DNA of 64,000 nt from Hyaloscypha bicolor E (taxonomy: Eukaryota > Ascomycota > Leotiomycetes > Helotiales > Hyaloscyphaceae), in contig NW_020194686.1 in the NCBI RefSeq assembly GCF_002865645.1, positions 434,001-498,000 on the forward strand. The letters are read 5' to 3'. The translations under genes were made by a program, and so were the position numbers. Shown in pieces: positions 50,352 through 62,900 of the stretch (positions within the stretch are counted from its first letter, which is position 1; each line of letters starts with the position of its first letter). The notes below the pieces were generated by a model that worked only from the letters and a program-made list of their open reading frames with translations, did not search any database and had not been told where the DNA came from.

Positions 50352-53198
50352 ATGGCGGCCCCGAATATTACGGATCTTCTGAGACGAGCGGCAGCGAGCT
50401 CCAATAACACCGGCATAATTACTTATCCATCTGGAAAGACGACCGATGGCCTGAAGACTTCGTATAATCAGCTTCTGATGCAAGCAGAACACAATGCCAA
50501 GTCCATTTCAGCGATCAGCGGCTTCAAGAAAAAGTCGATTGTCCTTCTTCATCTGGACGATCTCTTCGACAGCATTACCTTATTCTGGTCAGTCATTTTT
50601 GCAGAAGGCGTTCCTTGTATTTCAACGCCGTTTACAAACATTCCGGCACAACGAGAAAAACACATGAGACATCTCCATAGTCTCCTCGACGATCCAATTT
50701 GCATCACCAGAGCTCACTTGCTGGCACAATTCTGTGGGCAAAGCCTCTTGGCACCTCATACAATCGAAGAGTTCTCTGATTTGCAGCTGCCACCAAGAGT
50801 TGCCATTCCTACAATTGCTGTAGACTCAGAGTCAAACCCAAAACCTCATGTCAATGGATTCCAAAGTCAAACATCTTTTCTTCCGTCAGATCTGGATGAT
50901 TTGGCACTGCTGATGCTCACATCTGGGAGCACTGGCAATGCGAAAGCAGTTCGCTTAAGCCATGCTCAGATGATGGCTGCTGTTGCAGCAAAATGCGAGG
51001 TCAGGGCGGTACCACTGGGCGCACCCTTCTTGAACTGGATAAACTTTGATCATGTTGCTTGTGTTACCGAGATACATCTCCAGGCCATGTACCTTGGCGT
51101 GGATCAAATTCATGTACAGGCGGCCGATATAGTTTCCAGTCCTGCTCTGTTTCTGCGACTTCTCTCGGAGCACAGAGTTGGGAAGTCATTCGCACCAAAC
51201 TTTTACCTCGCGCAGTTAAGAAAGTACCTGAAAACTGAAGAGGGACTTCTTCTGGGCGAGAAACTTGACCTTAGCAACCTTCACTGGCTTTCTTCTGGAG
51301 GAGAGCCGAATGTTGTGGAAACATGCGAAGCTTTGGCCAAAATCATGGCTGGCTGTGGGGCGCCAGACGGTGTTATCGTGCCAGGATTTGGGATGACGGA
51401 AACTTGTGCAGGCTCAATTTGGAATACCAACTGTCCTGAATACGATATTCAGAACAGTAGCCAATTTGCGTCTCTTGGACGATGTATGCCAGGGATTGAA
51501 ATGCGTGCCGTCGTCATCAGTTTGGAAGGTACTCCAGAGGTCGCCCCAGCAGGTCATCCGGGGTTTCTCGAAGTTCGAGGGCCTATCGTATTTAAAGGCT
51601 ACTTCAACAATCCTACCGCTACTGCAGAAGCAATATCTTCAGAGGGCTGGTTTAGGACAGGCGACCAAGCGATGATCGACTCGGAGGGCAAGCTCAATCT
51701 CATCGGGCGGAGTAATGATCATATCAATATCAACGGTGTCAAATACCTACCGAAAGAGCTGGAGGCTGCTATTGAAGAGTTATCGATCGATGGAGTTACA
51801 CCAGACTACACTGTCTGCTTTTCAATTCGCCCATCTGGCGCCCAAACCGAACAAATATGCATCATTTACCTGCCATCCTATTCGCCCGATGACGCGAACG
51901 CTCGAATGTCAGCCCGCAAAGAGATCATCAAAGCCACAATGTTGCATACCGGTTCGCGGCCTCGTGTCCTACCGCTGAATAGTACCTTCTTGATGAAAAC
52001 AACTTTAGGAAAGTTGTCCCGAGTCAAGATTCGTGATTCCTTCGGAAAAGGTGACTTCAAGGAGCTCGAGGACTTTGACAACGCTCAGATACAGGCCTAC
52101 ATTGCGAGCAACACTGCACGACCACAAAGTGAGAACGAGCATGTGATCCTCCAACAGCTCTCCGAGACCCTTGAGATCTCAGTCGAAGATATTGGCGTCG
52201 AAACTCCGATATTCGATATGGGCATAACTTCAATCCATCTCATCCAACTGAAGAAGAAACTGCAAGCATGCCTCTCTATTCCTGACATCCCAATATCGGT
52301 GATCATGACAAACTCAACTGTTCGTTCCTTAAGCGAGGCTCTAGAAAACCTCGATAAACCAAAAGAGTACGACCCTGTTGTCGTCTTGCAAAAGGACGGA
52401 GACAAAAAACCTCTTTGGCTCTTCCACCCCGGTATTGGCGAAGTCCTCGTTTTCCTCGGTCTTTCAAAATATCTGCAAGGCCGTCCGGTCTATGCCCTCC
52501 GCGCCCGTGGTTTCGAAACTGGTCAAACGCATTTCAAGAGCATCGAAGAAGCTGTTCGTACCTACCATGCAGCCATCAAAGCAAAGCAGCCACATGGTCC
52601 GTATGCACTCGCAGGCTATTCGTTTGGCACCATGCTGGCGTTTGAGACGTCCAAGGCGCTACAAGCCAACGGCGATCAGATTGCATTCCTGGGGTCTTTC
52701 AATTTACCTCCGCATATCAAGGACCGCATGCGACAGCTGGATTGGTCCGACTGTCTACTACATCTTTCTTATTTCCTTGATCTCATTGGCTCTGATATTG
52801 ATGCTCTAGCTAAGCAAATCTCTGGGTATTCAAAGGAGATGGCACTTGCAGAAATAGCAAGATTGGTTGACCAAGATCGACTGCTCGAACTTTCTCTTAC
52901 AACAGAAGCACTTGGAAAGTGGGCTGATCTTGCACATGATCTTCAAAGTATGGCCAGAAATTATGAGCCTTCTGGATCTGTACCCGTGATGGATATATTC
53001 GTTGCAGAGCCTTTGTCGATTATAGCAGCGAGTAGGGAAGAATGGAAGAGAACTAGATTGAGCAAATGGAGCGACTTCTGTGAGTCGGAGCCGATATTTC
53101 ACGATGTTGATGGGGAACATTACACAATGATTGGCGAAAAACATGTTCTGAGTTTTCAAAAGACTCTCAGAAGAGCTTTGAAGTATAGAGGACTGTGA
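50352..53198 (+). CDS. NRPS-like synthetase, A-T-TE architecture (aryl-alpha-keto-acid dimerising type)
   Basis: Intronless, 948 aa from the ATG at 50352 (MAAPNITDLL). The open frame continues 12 codons upstream only with a GTG start. Adenylation domain about residues 10-560: P-loop LTSGSTGNAK (189-198), the NFDHVA region near 231, GFGMTETCAG (345-354), WFRTGD (433-438), GRSNDHININGVKY (452-465) and the catalytic Lys in TLGKLSR (554). Thiolation domain about 590-670, with phosphopantetheine Ser627 in DMGITS. Thioesterase about 690-948, with GYSFG nucleophile Ser757 and His923 in GEHYTM. There is no condensation domain. Length and order match TdiA, atromentin synthetases, MicA and relatives, which activate phenyl-, hydroxyphenyl- or indolepyruvate. 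Their thioesterase joins two units to a quinone, furanone, butenolide or dioxolanone. Which substrate and ring form here cannot be read by eye. It is probably the core enzyme of the cluster. Confidence 0.95.
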   Translation: MAAPNITDLLRRAAASSNNTGIITYPSGKTTDGLKTSYNQLLMQAEHNAKSISAISGFKKKSIVLLHLDDLFDSITLFWSVIFAEGVPCISTPFTNIPAQREKHMRHLHSLLDDPICITRAHLLAQFCGQSLLAPHTIEEFSDLQLPPRVAIPTIAVDSESNPKPHVNGFQSQTSFLPSDLDDLALLMLTSGSTGNAKAVRLSHAQMMAAVAAKCEVRAVPLGAPFLNWINFDHVACVTEIHLQAMYLGVDQIHVQAADIVSSPALFLRLLSEHRVGKSFAPNFYLAQLRKYLKTEEGLLLGEKLDLSNLHWLSSGGEPNVVETCEALAKIMAGCGAPDGVIVPGFGMTETCAGSIWNTNCPEYDIQNSSQFASLGRCMPGIEMRAVVISLEGTPEVAPAGHPGFLEVRGPIVFKGYFNNPTATAEAISSEGWFRTGDQAMIDSEGKLNLIGRSNDHININGVKYLPKELEAAIEELSIDGVTPDYTVCFSIRPSGAQTEQICIIYLPSYSPDDANARMSARKEIIKATMLHTGSRPRVLPLNSTFLMKTTLGKLSRVKIRDSFGKGDFKELEDFDNAQIQAYIASNTARPQSENEHVILQQLSETLEISVEDIGVETPIFDMGITSIHLIQLKKKLQACLSIPDIPISVIMTNSTVRSLSEALENLDKPKEYDPVVVLQKDGDKKPLWLFHPGIGEVLVFLGLSKYLQGRPVYALRARGFETGQTHFKSIEEAVRTYHAAIKAKQPHGPYALAGYSFGTMLAFETSKALQANGDQIAFLGSFNLPPHIKDRMRQLDWSDCLLHLSYFLDLIGSDIDALAKQISGYSKEMALAEIARLVDQDRLLELSLTTEALGKWADLAHDLQSMARNYEPSGSVPVMDIFVAEPLSIIAASREEWKRTRLSKWSDFCESEPIFHDVDGEHYTMIGEKHVLSFQKTLRRALKYRGL

Positions 53199-53784
53199 GC
53201 AGCAATGACAGCTTTTGTAGTTCTTTTTACTCTTAATCAAGAATAGATCTTTATTTCTTTAAACTATCTTTACTACATCAAATATATATCGCGAATTATT
53301 CCTAACCTTCTCGATATTGAGAGCTACTTCTTTAATGTCTTGCATTCTGATTGTACTAGTTTTCCTTTTTCTAAATCTCTAGTTTAATTAAGTCAAGAGA
53401 GTTTATAAGTTAAGTTAAGAATTAGTTAAGTTTTTATCTATTTTCTATTTTTAAAAGAGAGGTTTATAATTCTTTCCTTTTAATAGTATTTTTATTTGGA
53501 ATTTTAATAAATTTAATTTAGCTTTTAAATTTTTAATTATTTTTAATTAATAATTAAAGCTTGAAATTATAATAATAAATTATATTCTCTTATTTTAATT
53601 ATTTTAAATAAACTTAAGTTTAGCTTTATTCTCTTTAAATACTAGAATTTCTTTAAAAAGTTTTATTACAATTTTTTAATTTTTTTAAAGTTAATTAATA
53701 TTAGAAATAGCCAAATTTTTAATACTATTAATATAGCTATTACTTCGGAAGTCACGTGCTTAGTTACGGGACTCGGAGGCAACG
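53199..53784. other. 3' flank of the synthetase gene and right border of the island
   Basis: Composition falls from normal to AT-rich over about 200 bp. A short C/G-bearing remnant (GGAAGTCACGTGC..GGGACTCGGAGGCAACGGG) sits at 53748-53791 just before repeat R2. No gene seen. Confidence 0.5.
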
Positions 53785-53992
53785 GGATATAGATAATAAA
53801 ATACGAGATATAATTATATAATTTCGTATTTTATAAATAATTTAACTAGTAACTAGTTTCTATTAGGCTTAATAAATTTAGGAATTATATATTAATATTA
53901 TAATACTATAATTCTTATTTTTAAATATAACTTACTTTACTAACTTTATATAAATAGTATTATATATTTCTAATAAATTAATATTAATTAGT
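53785..53992 (+). repeat. R2 dispersed repeat, copy c
   Basis: Shares ATATAATTATATAAT, the TTCTATTAGGCTTAATAAATT core and AATAGTATTATATATTTCTAA with the other copies. It lacks the first roughly 60 bases of copies b and d and borders the second gene island. Confidence 0.65.
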
Positions 53993-54715
53993 TTTTATAT
54001 ATAAATTAAATTAAAAAAGAATTAAGTTATATTTATTTAAGATTTAATTTCTTGAAAATAAAGCTATTATTTTATATTAAAAAGAAAATAACTATTAATT
54101 TTATATTTATAATTTAGTTTTATAAAAAAGAAAAATAATAGTTATTTTTATTTATAATTTAGTTTTATATAAAAAAAATATTACTTTTTATTAATTATTA
54201 AATAATTAGCTATTTAGTTATTTAATTATTTTATAAAACTATTTTTTTTTATAAAAAATTATATTTTTTATAATTATTTAAACTTATAGGGCTTTTAAGC
54301 TTTAAAACTATTAAGTTCTTTTGAAATCTTAATATTTTACTTTCTAAATTTCTTATTATAAATAAAATATCTTTTATAAATCTATTTTTCTTATAAATTA
54401 TTATATCTTAAACTAAATATAAATCTATAAAATATATAATAATAAAATATGTTATAATAAAATATATTATAATAAAATATATTATAGTAAAATATATTAT
54501 AATAAATAATTTCTTTATTAAATTTAACTAATTTAATTACTTTATATAAAATAATAATTTTAAATAAATAATAAAGAAATAAAGATATAAAATTAATTTA
54601 AATATTACTAAATTAGAAAAAATATTTGAGTTTCTAAATATTAAACTATTTTAATATATTTTTTATAAAATAATTAATAATAATTTTAAGAACTTTATTT
54701 ATTAAAAAAAACTTT
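53993..54715. repeat. Partial LTR-like block related to the R1 end
   Basis: The part at about 54270-54400 (AGGGCTTTTAAGCTTTAAAAC, TTTCTAAATTTCTTATTATAAATAAAATAT) matches 55.29-55.37 kb directly and 5.93-6.02 kb in inverse. A run of AAATATATTATAAT units follows (54446-54505). No coding sequence. Confidence 0.55.
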
Positions 54716-55008
54716 ATATTAGTATAGCTATTTCTTTAGGAATTATATATATAATTACAGGATTCGAGATATAAGATATAAATAATAAAATATAATTATA
54801 TAATCTCATATTCTATAAATAACTTAATTAATAAACTAAATCCTATTAGGCTTAGTAAATTTAGGAATTATATATTAATACTATAATCTTTAATTCCTAT
54901 TTCTAAATAATAATAACTTTATTAATCTTATATAAATAGTATTTTATATCTATATAATAATACTATATATTACTAGTAAACTAATACTAATTAATTTATA
55001 TATATAGA
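54716..55008 (+). repeat. R2 dispersed repeat, copy d
   Basis: The fullest copy: TATTAGTATAGCTATTTCTTTAGG start, TCCTATTAGGCTTAGTAAATT core, ACTAATACTAATTAATTTA end. Confidence 0.68.
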
Positions 55009-55259
55009 TTAGAGAAAATTTTAGATTAGTCCTAAAAGTATTTAATAGCCTATAAAAAAGATATCTAGTTTTTACTAATTAATAAATAGTTAGCTATTTA
55101 ACTATTTATCTATTTAATTTCTATTATTTTTTAAAACTAATTTCTTTTAATCCCAAGATTATTTTTTTAGAAACCATTTTTTCTATTTATATAATACCCG
55201 TATTTATAGGATTCTTTTTCCGGAATATATATCCTATATATATCCTTAAAGCTCTTTAA

Positions 55260-57640
55260 CTATAATATTAATTTTACTATTAAATTAAGCCCTTTAAGCT
55301 TTAGATACTTCCGGAATTATAATATTTTATTTCCTAAATTTCTTATTATAAATAAAATATTTAAAAGCAAAATATTTACTTTAATACCCTTATTAGATAT
55401 CTGGATATCTGATATCTGAACTAGATATCTGGTATCTAAACCAGGTATCTAAACTAGATATCTGGGTATTTGAATACTTTTATTACTAAATTCTTTCTAT
55501 AAACCTACTACAAATTGCCTTACCTTTAAACTCCTCTTGCTATAAACCATATATATACTAGAGAGAACCTGAACTCGGTTTAGTATAAATACTAATAAGA
55601 GAAAGAAACTAATTAAGAAATAAGAGAATAGTATTAATTTAGTAATTATAATAAAGAATAATTTTTAGAAATATTTAACTATTAAGATATATTAGTATAT
55701 CTTATATAGAAAAAGTAATAATAATCTATAGAATCTATTTTAGAATAATTTTAAGAACTTTAATATTATAGTATATAGTCTAATTAACTATATACTTTTA
55801 TAAAATCTTTAAATCTAATTTTAGTATAGTAATATTTATATTAAATAGAATTATAAGAACTTTATTATTATATAATTCTTTATTAACCTTATCTAAAAAA
55901 AAACCAAAAATATATAAAATAAAACTAATATTATTAATAATAGTCTAATTAGAACAGATCTTTTTTAGGAACCTATTATATTATATTATTTTATTTTAAA
56001 TAAAACTAGATATAAGAAAACTAGATACTCTTAGTTAAGAAATTAAGCTATTTATTTATTTCTTCTAATTAAGGCTATTTATTACTTTTACTTTTACTAT
56101 TACTAGTATTACTATTAAACCTAAACTTCTATTAATTAATATCTACTATTACTATTAGGAAACTTATTAGGGAAATAATAAAGATATATTTTAAAATATA
56201 GAAATATAATAGAACTAATAGTAGTTTTAATTATAAACTTATTATTTTCCTTAATATTTATTAATATATAAAGGTTCTAGAAAAATACTAGTAAGAGCTT
56301 TTCCTATTATATTAAAGGAACTAGTATAAGACTACTTTTATAATAACTAGCTCTCGAATTATATATATAAAAAGGCCTATATAAATATCTATAGCTTTTT
56401 TTTAAAAAAAACCCGATTTTTATTATTAAAATTTAGATAAATAAAATATTATTACCTTAGTAATTATAATAATAAAAGACCCTAAAAAGATAATATTCGA
56501 GCTTATTTAAATACTAATTAATAACTTATATAAATTATAATATAGCTTTATTTCTATTTTATAAAATACCGAATTCTTATATAATAAAATTATTATCTCC
56601 TATTAAGATTTATTAGTATATTAATATATAGTTTCGGACTCTTTTAATAAATTCGACTAGTTTATTAATAAGTTTTAATTATTTATTATTATCTATAAAA
56701 AGAAGTAATAAATTAATATTAAAATCTATTTTACTAATTAATAATACTATTCTTAAAACTCTTTAAGCTATTATTTATCTGGAAATTATTAATATAAACC
56801 TAGCTATAATTTTGGAACCTGTAATAACTATTTTAAGTTCTATAATTATAATAATTATATCCCGAAATCGTGTTTTATATATAAGAAACCCGAATACTAT
56901 TTATAGAAATATATATTAAAGAAATAAGAAACTAAGAAAACTTAATTTAAGAATAGAAATATTTACTAATTTAGATTTCGAATTCCTATAACTTTAATAA
57001 ATGCTTTAATAGTATTTATATATAGTATATTACCGAAATTAAAAAAGAAAATAATAATAAGAATAGTAAAGATAAACTAGAAAATAATACTTTTAAAGCT
57101 TTATTAGTAGAAATAAATAAGGAAAAGAAATATTATTTAGTTTTCTATTTTATTTTTATTAAAAGTTTTCTAGTTATTTCTATTACTTTTATTTCTATTA
57201 TTCCTATAACTAATATTCTTATAAATAATATTATTTCTCTTTCTTTTATATATTAAATAATAGGCAAAAACTATATTTTAGAATCTATTAAATAAATAAA
57301 AAATATCTAGATATTTATATTTAATAATATATTAAAATATAATACTTATTATTTTTATAGAATTATAATTAATACTAAAGCTTCTAGATTCTTAATTACT
57401 AGTTCTAACTAATTCCAAGCTTTATAATAGACGAATAATAATATTAAACTTAATAAAACTATTAAAAATTAAATTAATATCTAGTTTAGTATTAGATCTA
57501 TATTCTTTATTAAATTTATAATAATAAGAATATTAATTAGATAAGTATAATTTTATATTATATTTATAAGAATTCTATTCTTATTTAGTTTAGTTAATAT
57601 AAATAAGCTAGAGATCTATTTTAATAATCTTACTAATTAT
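55260..57640 (+). repeat. R1 long repeat, uninterrupted copy (iii)
   Basis: Collinear with the inverted copy at 3392-6060 and with copy (ii) at 17904-18206 plus 23562-24192, but without the TIR element, the chromodomain gypsy or the Helitron. It therefore serves as an empty-site reference for those insertions. A block of ATCTGGATATCTGATATCTG-type repeats lies at 55396-55470. All frames are broken. Confidence 0.72.
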
Positions 57641-59900
57641 TTTATTATTTTTATTAAATACTTTATATCTATAATATAATATTTTAGATATTCTTTCTTG
57701 CTTTAAAATACTATATTATAAAGCTTTATTTCCGAATTCTTTATTTATAACTTCTATTTTTTTTTTATAGAAATCGAATTATAATATTTATATTATTATT
57801 TTAGTTATTTATTTATTAGTAAATTCCGAAATATATTAGAATAAACAGGCTATAATATTAATATAAAAGCCTTTAAATATCTTATAAAGTATTATAAATA
57901 ATACCAGAAATTCGAATAATTACTAGAATAATTCAAATTTAATCTAAGAAATAATATTAGTTTTAATTATTCTATTATTATTAATATTTTCTATATTTCT
58001 AAGAAGCCTATATTTTATATTATTAATAAAAGTACTCGATATTAAATTAGCTAATAGCTTTAAAATATTAGTATATTATATATTTGGAATATCCTAAAAT
58101 AGTATTAGATTAATATTTATTTAGGCCTTTTTAATTAGATTTATAAGGTATTTATTAGTAAATAATAAAATAATAGAATAAATTAGTAAATTATAAAACT
58201 AATTTCTATCTCTTTTATAAGATCCAGAGAAGCCTTTTCTAAATAAGAAGCCCTGATAATATATATATAATTAGTAATTTATAAGCCTAATACTTATAAT
58301 ATAAATAGTAGTTAGTTATAATATTAAAGAATTATTAATCTCTTTAATTAATACCTGTAATATCCGAGATTTATTATATATTCTTAAATTATATATATAT
58401 TATAATTATATTCTTTTCCTAGAATTTTATTTCTAAGATCTATTAATCTGTTCTAATAAAATATTTATTTAATTATTTATTTAATTGAAATAAACTTCTA
58501 GTATCTTGAAAAGTAGTTTTACTAATATAATTTAGATAATAGATATAAAAATCATCTAATTAGATTAGGTCTAAATAAATAAAAAGAAAAAGTAATTATA
58601 TTTCAGATATAAGAGCTAGCTAGTAATTATGATTTTATTTAAAAACTAAGTATTCTAATTAGTTTAATTTAAAGTATTAAGATATTATTTTATAAAATTA
58701 ATACTATTTATTAGAGCTTATATTAGAATAATCTAAATAGCTATATAGAAAGAATTTAATAAAATATTTATATAAGAAATTTATATAAATATTTCTAAAG
58801 TTCTAGAAATTATTTATAGGCTTCTAAAAGTATATATTAATTAGTTATACTAATTTCTAATTAGAACTAATATAAAAACTAGTAATTAATTCAGGTAGTT
58901 CTTTATTTCTATAAAAGAATCTTTTTATATTATTATATATTCTTTTTTTCTTCTAATAATTATATATATAATAACTTCTTTTATTATTACTTTCTAGCTT
59001 CTTTTTTTATCTTTCTCTAAGTTTTCTTTAATTGTTTTTAATTAATTCTATAATATTTTCTAGCTTTATTATTTACTAATATAATTATAAATATAAAAGT
59101 AACCTTATAGCCTTCTTTTTTATTATTAATAGATATTTGAAATGTTTTAAATATTTGCTTATTAATTCCTTTATTTTATATATTATAATAAGGGCTCTAA
59201 ATCTTATATATTAATAAGTTCTTTAACTTTAATACTTATTAAAAATAATATAATTTCAGATTCCTTATTATTTATTAGAGGCTTACTAATTCTAGAAAGA
59301 TATTATTATAATCTTTAAAAAAATTCTTAAAAAATATCCTAAATAGTATTATACTAATATAAATAATACTATTAATTGGGTTTTAAAAACTAGAAAAAGT
59401 CTAATAAGCTTTGGAAGTCTTTTTTTTATTTTAATAAAGCAAATAATAATATTATTTGAATTAGTATTCTAAAGGTAAGTTTTTCTAATATATTTAGGTA
59501 TTTACTAATTTCTTAAAGAAATACTATAAAGTCTATTTTTAAGATATTAATTTTATTATCGAGATTTCTATTGAGATTTCTAAATAAATTACTAGTAGTA
59601 TTTCAAATACTAATAATATAATATTTATAGCTATTTGAGATTTGATTTTAGAAGTTCGGGCCTTTTATAAGATATATATAATAGTTATAAGTTCCTTATT
59701 TACTTTTCTTCATATTCTTAATCCTAATATTATTATAATATAATTATATTCTATTAAAAAATAAGCGGATTTCGAAAAGTATTACCTGATTCTTTACTAA
59801 ATCCTAAATAAGACTAGTATTTAGTATTTTTACTTTAGGAATTAGAAATTTATAAGAATTAGAATTTATTTATTTAAGATACTTATAGCTAATTTACCTA
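57641..59900. other. AT-rich RIP-decayed DNA
   Basis: Stop-rich A+T sequence. Probably the rest of R1 and the 3' part of the minus-strand gypsy element to the right. No motif could be assigned. Confidence 0.45.
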
Positions 59901-62900
59901 TAATAAATCTTTCTTAATTCTAAATTCTTTTTCTAATAATTTAAATATAATTCTTATAAGCTTTAATAAAACTCTAGAAAACTTTTATAAGTAAAAAACT
60001 CTAGAAAAAGAATATTTCTATTATTATTCCGGATTTTTTTTTAGTTATTTAGGTTTTCTCTCTTTTTTAAATAGCCTTTTTCTTAATAGTCTAGAATTCT
60101 TTTTAATTTTAAGAAGTTATTAAAAAGTAATTTCGGATTCTAAGCTATAGTTTTAATTATATAATTTTAGAAGTTTTTTGGAATTTTTAAAATTAGAAAA
60201 AACAAATAATTAGATATTATAATCTTTAGGCCAGGCTTTCTATTTAATTAAATACTATTATTTCTTATTTCTATTATTTTATTAGTAATTAATAATGGCT
60301 TCTATTTCCTATTCTTATTCTTTATTATTATTTACTAATTCCGGAAGTTTTCTAGAAAAATATAAATATAATTTCTAATTCTTTTTTATTATATACTTTT
60401 TAAAAAAATATATATAAAAAGTTAAATATAAAAAGTTAAATATAAATAATTATATATATTTAAGAATCTTAAATAGATCTATAAATTTTAGTTTAAGCTT
60501 TTCTGTTTTAAGTTTAATATTTCTTATTAATAATATTATCTAGATTTTTTTGAAATAATATTTAGCTAACTATTATTTATTATAATAGATTTCCCGGTTA
60601 TTTTATATATAATATTATAAGTTCTTAAACTTTTTTTATTTTATTTTAAGAGTTTCTAGCCTTTTATATATAACTAATACTTTTCCTATAATTCTGTTTT
60701 TAGGAATTTATAAAAGTTAAAAATAGTACTTATAATATATATAAAAAGATATATCTTATAAAATCTAATATTTTAAGTTATTATATATAAATTCTATAAA
60801 AAATAACTTTTTAAATTAGTTATTTTTTTTTAGGTATTATAATAATATTTTAGATAGTATTTTAGGGCCTAGTTTTGTTTTTCTATTTAATTATATATTT
60901 AAAAATAATAAGCTATATTTAAATATTATTTAAATATTAAATACAAATAGAAAATAAACTAAAACTAGCTAATAAATACTATTTCTTAATCGGAAATAAT
61001 TCTATTAGGGGAACTAAAAATTAAAAAAACATATTTTTATATAATTTTAATAAATTCCGAAAAGTTAATTATTTTATAATATATAATATACTTTATTATT
61101 TTAGAATACTAGTTAATAACTATAAGAATTATATTAAAATCGAGATCTTTTACCGGGTTTTTATATAATAATAGGCTTATAATAAAATTTATAAAGATCT
61201 TATTCTAGAGTCTTTTAAGCTATAATAAACTACTAAATAAATTATATAATAAATATCTTTTAGTCTTAACTCTCTAATAAATATTATATTTTTAATAATA
61301 TTTATAAATATTTCCTTTTATATTTTCCTAATACTAGAATCTTTTAAGAAGCTTAAGAGTTTTCTTTATTTTATAATATTTGGCTATTGGATTATTATAA
61401 TAAAGCTTTATAACTTCTTAATATAAAGCAGAATTATTAAATATAATAATTCTTGAATAGTATTTAAATAGGCCCGAATTTTTTTTTAGATTTCTTTTTC
61501 TTTAGTATTTCTTTTATTAAGCTTCTATTTTAAAATATTCTAATATTAAGAATTATTTCTCTAAGCTATCTGGACAATATCTAGAAAAGATTTAGATAAA
61601 AGGGCTAGTATTATAGCTTTTTTAGTAATTATATATATTTATATATAGGGAATTAGATATTTATAATTATTTAATTTAAAAACTCGAAAAACCAAAAAGT
61701 TTTTAGTTCTATTAAATAATATAATTATAAATATTTCTATTACTTTAATTATAATAATAAAGCTTTAAAGGCATTTTTCTATATTTTACTTTTTAACTAA
61801 TTTTATAATTAAGAGATTTATAAAATAATTTATTTATTTGTTTTATAATAAATATTTCTCTTTAACTATTATAAATATAGTAAATATTAAATAATACTTA
61901 TTCTAAAAAAAAAAGAACTTTTTAGATATTTATAAGAACTTTTAAATTATAATTATAAAAGCTCTTTTTAGTTTATTTTAAAAGATTAAAAGCCAAGTTA
62001 TATTAATAGAACCTTTTTTATAATTAGGCCTTTTATTAGATCCGTTTATTAGGTTTAAGATATTTCTATAATAAATAATATTAAAATTATATATTATAAG
62101 ATATATTACCTAATATATTTAATAGCTTTTTAGATATTTTATTTTTATAAAATATTAGAGGTTATTATAATCTATAATAACCTCGATTATAAAACTGAAT
62201 TTTTTGAGGTAATAATACTAATACTTAAAGGCTTTAATAATTATAAATAGTTTTCTATTATAGGTATTATAGTTATATTTAATTCCGGAAAGTTTTTGGA
62301 ATTAGAATATTATTAGATACTAGTATTTTTTTAGGCTATTACTAGAATTAACTTATTATAAAATAGTATTAGTAATTGCGAATTTTAATATATTAGTTAT
62401 AATATAAATTTTCTTAAAATAGATATTATAGTAAAAGCTTTTTTTAAAGTTTTAAAGCTTTTAGCTACTTTATTTATTTATATAAAGAAACCGGATTTCC
62501 GGTTCTTTTCTATTTCTTTTAAGAAATCTATTAAGCCTATAATTATTTGAGAATAATAGTAAATAAATCTATAGTAAAAATTAGTAAATCTAAGAAATAC
62601 TTGAATATTATAGAATAATTCTAGTTTTGGCTATTTAATAATATTATAAACCCATTTAGAATCTATATAAATACCTTTTATTTTAATAAAGAAACTTAAG
62701 AATTCGATTTCCTTAATATTAAATTTGTATTTATTAAGTTTATAAAACGGGTTATTTTTATATAGCCTAATAAATATCTAGTAAATATAATTATAATATT
62801 TATTTTTATTTCGGAAATAAATAAGAATATTATTTAAATAAATAATTATAAAATAATCTAGAAGTTCTATAAATATAGTATTAATATATATTTAAAATAT

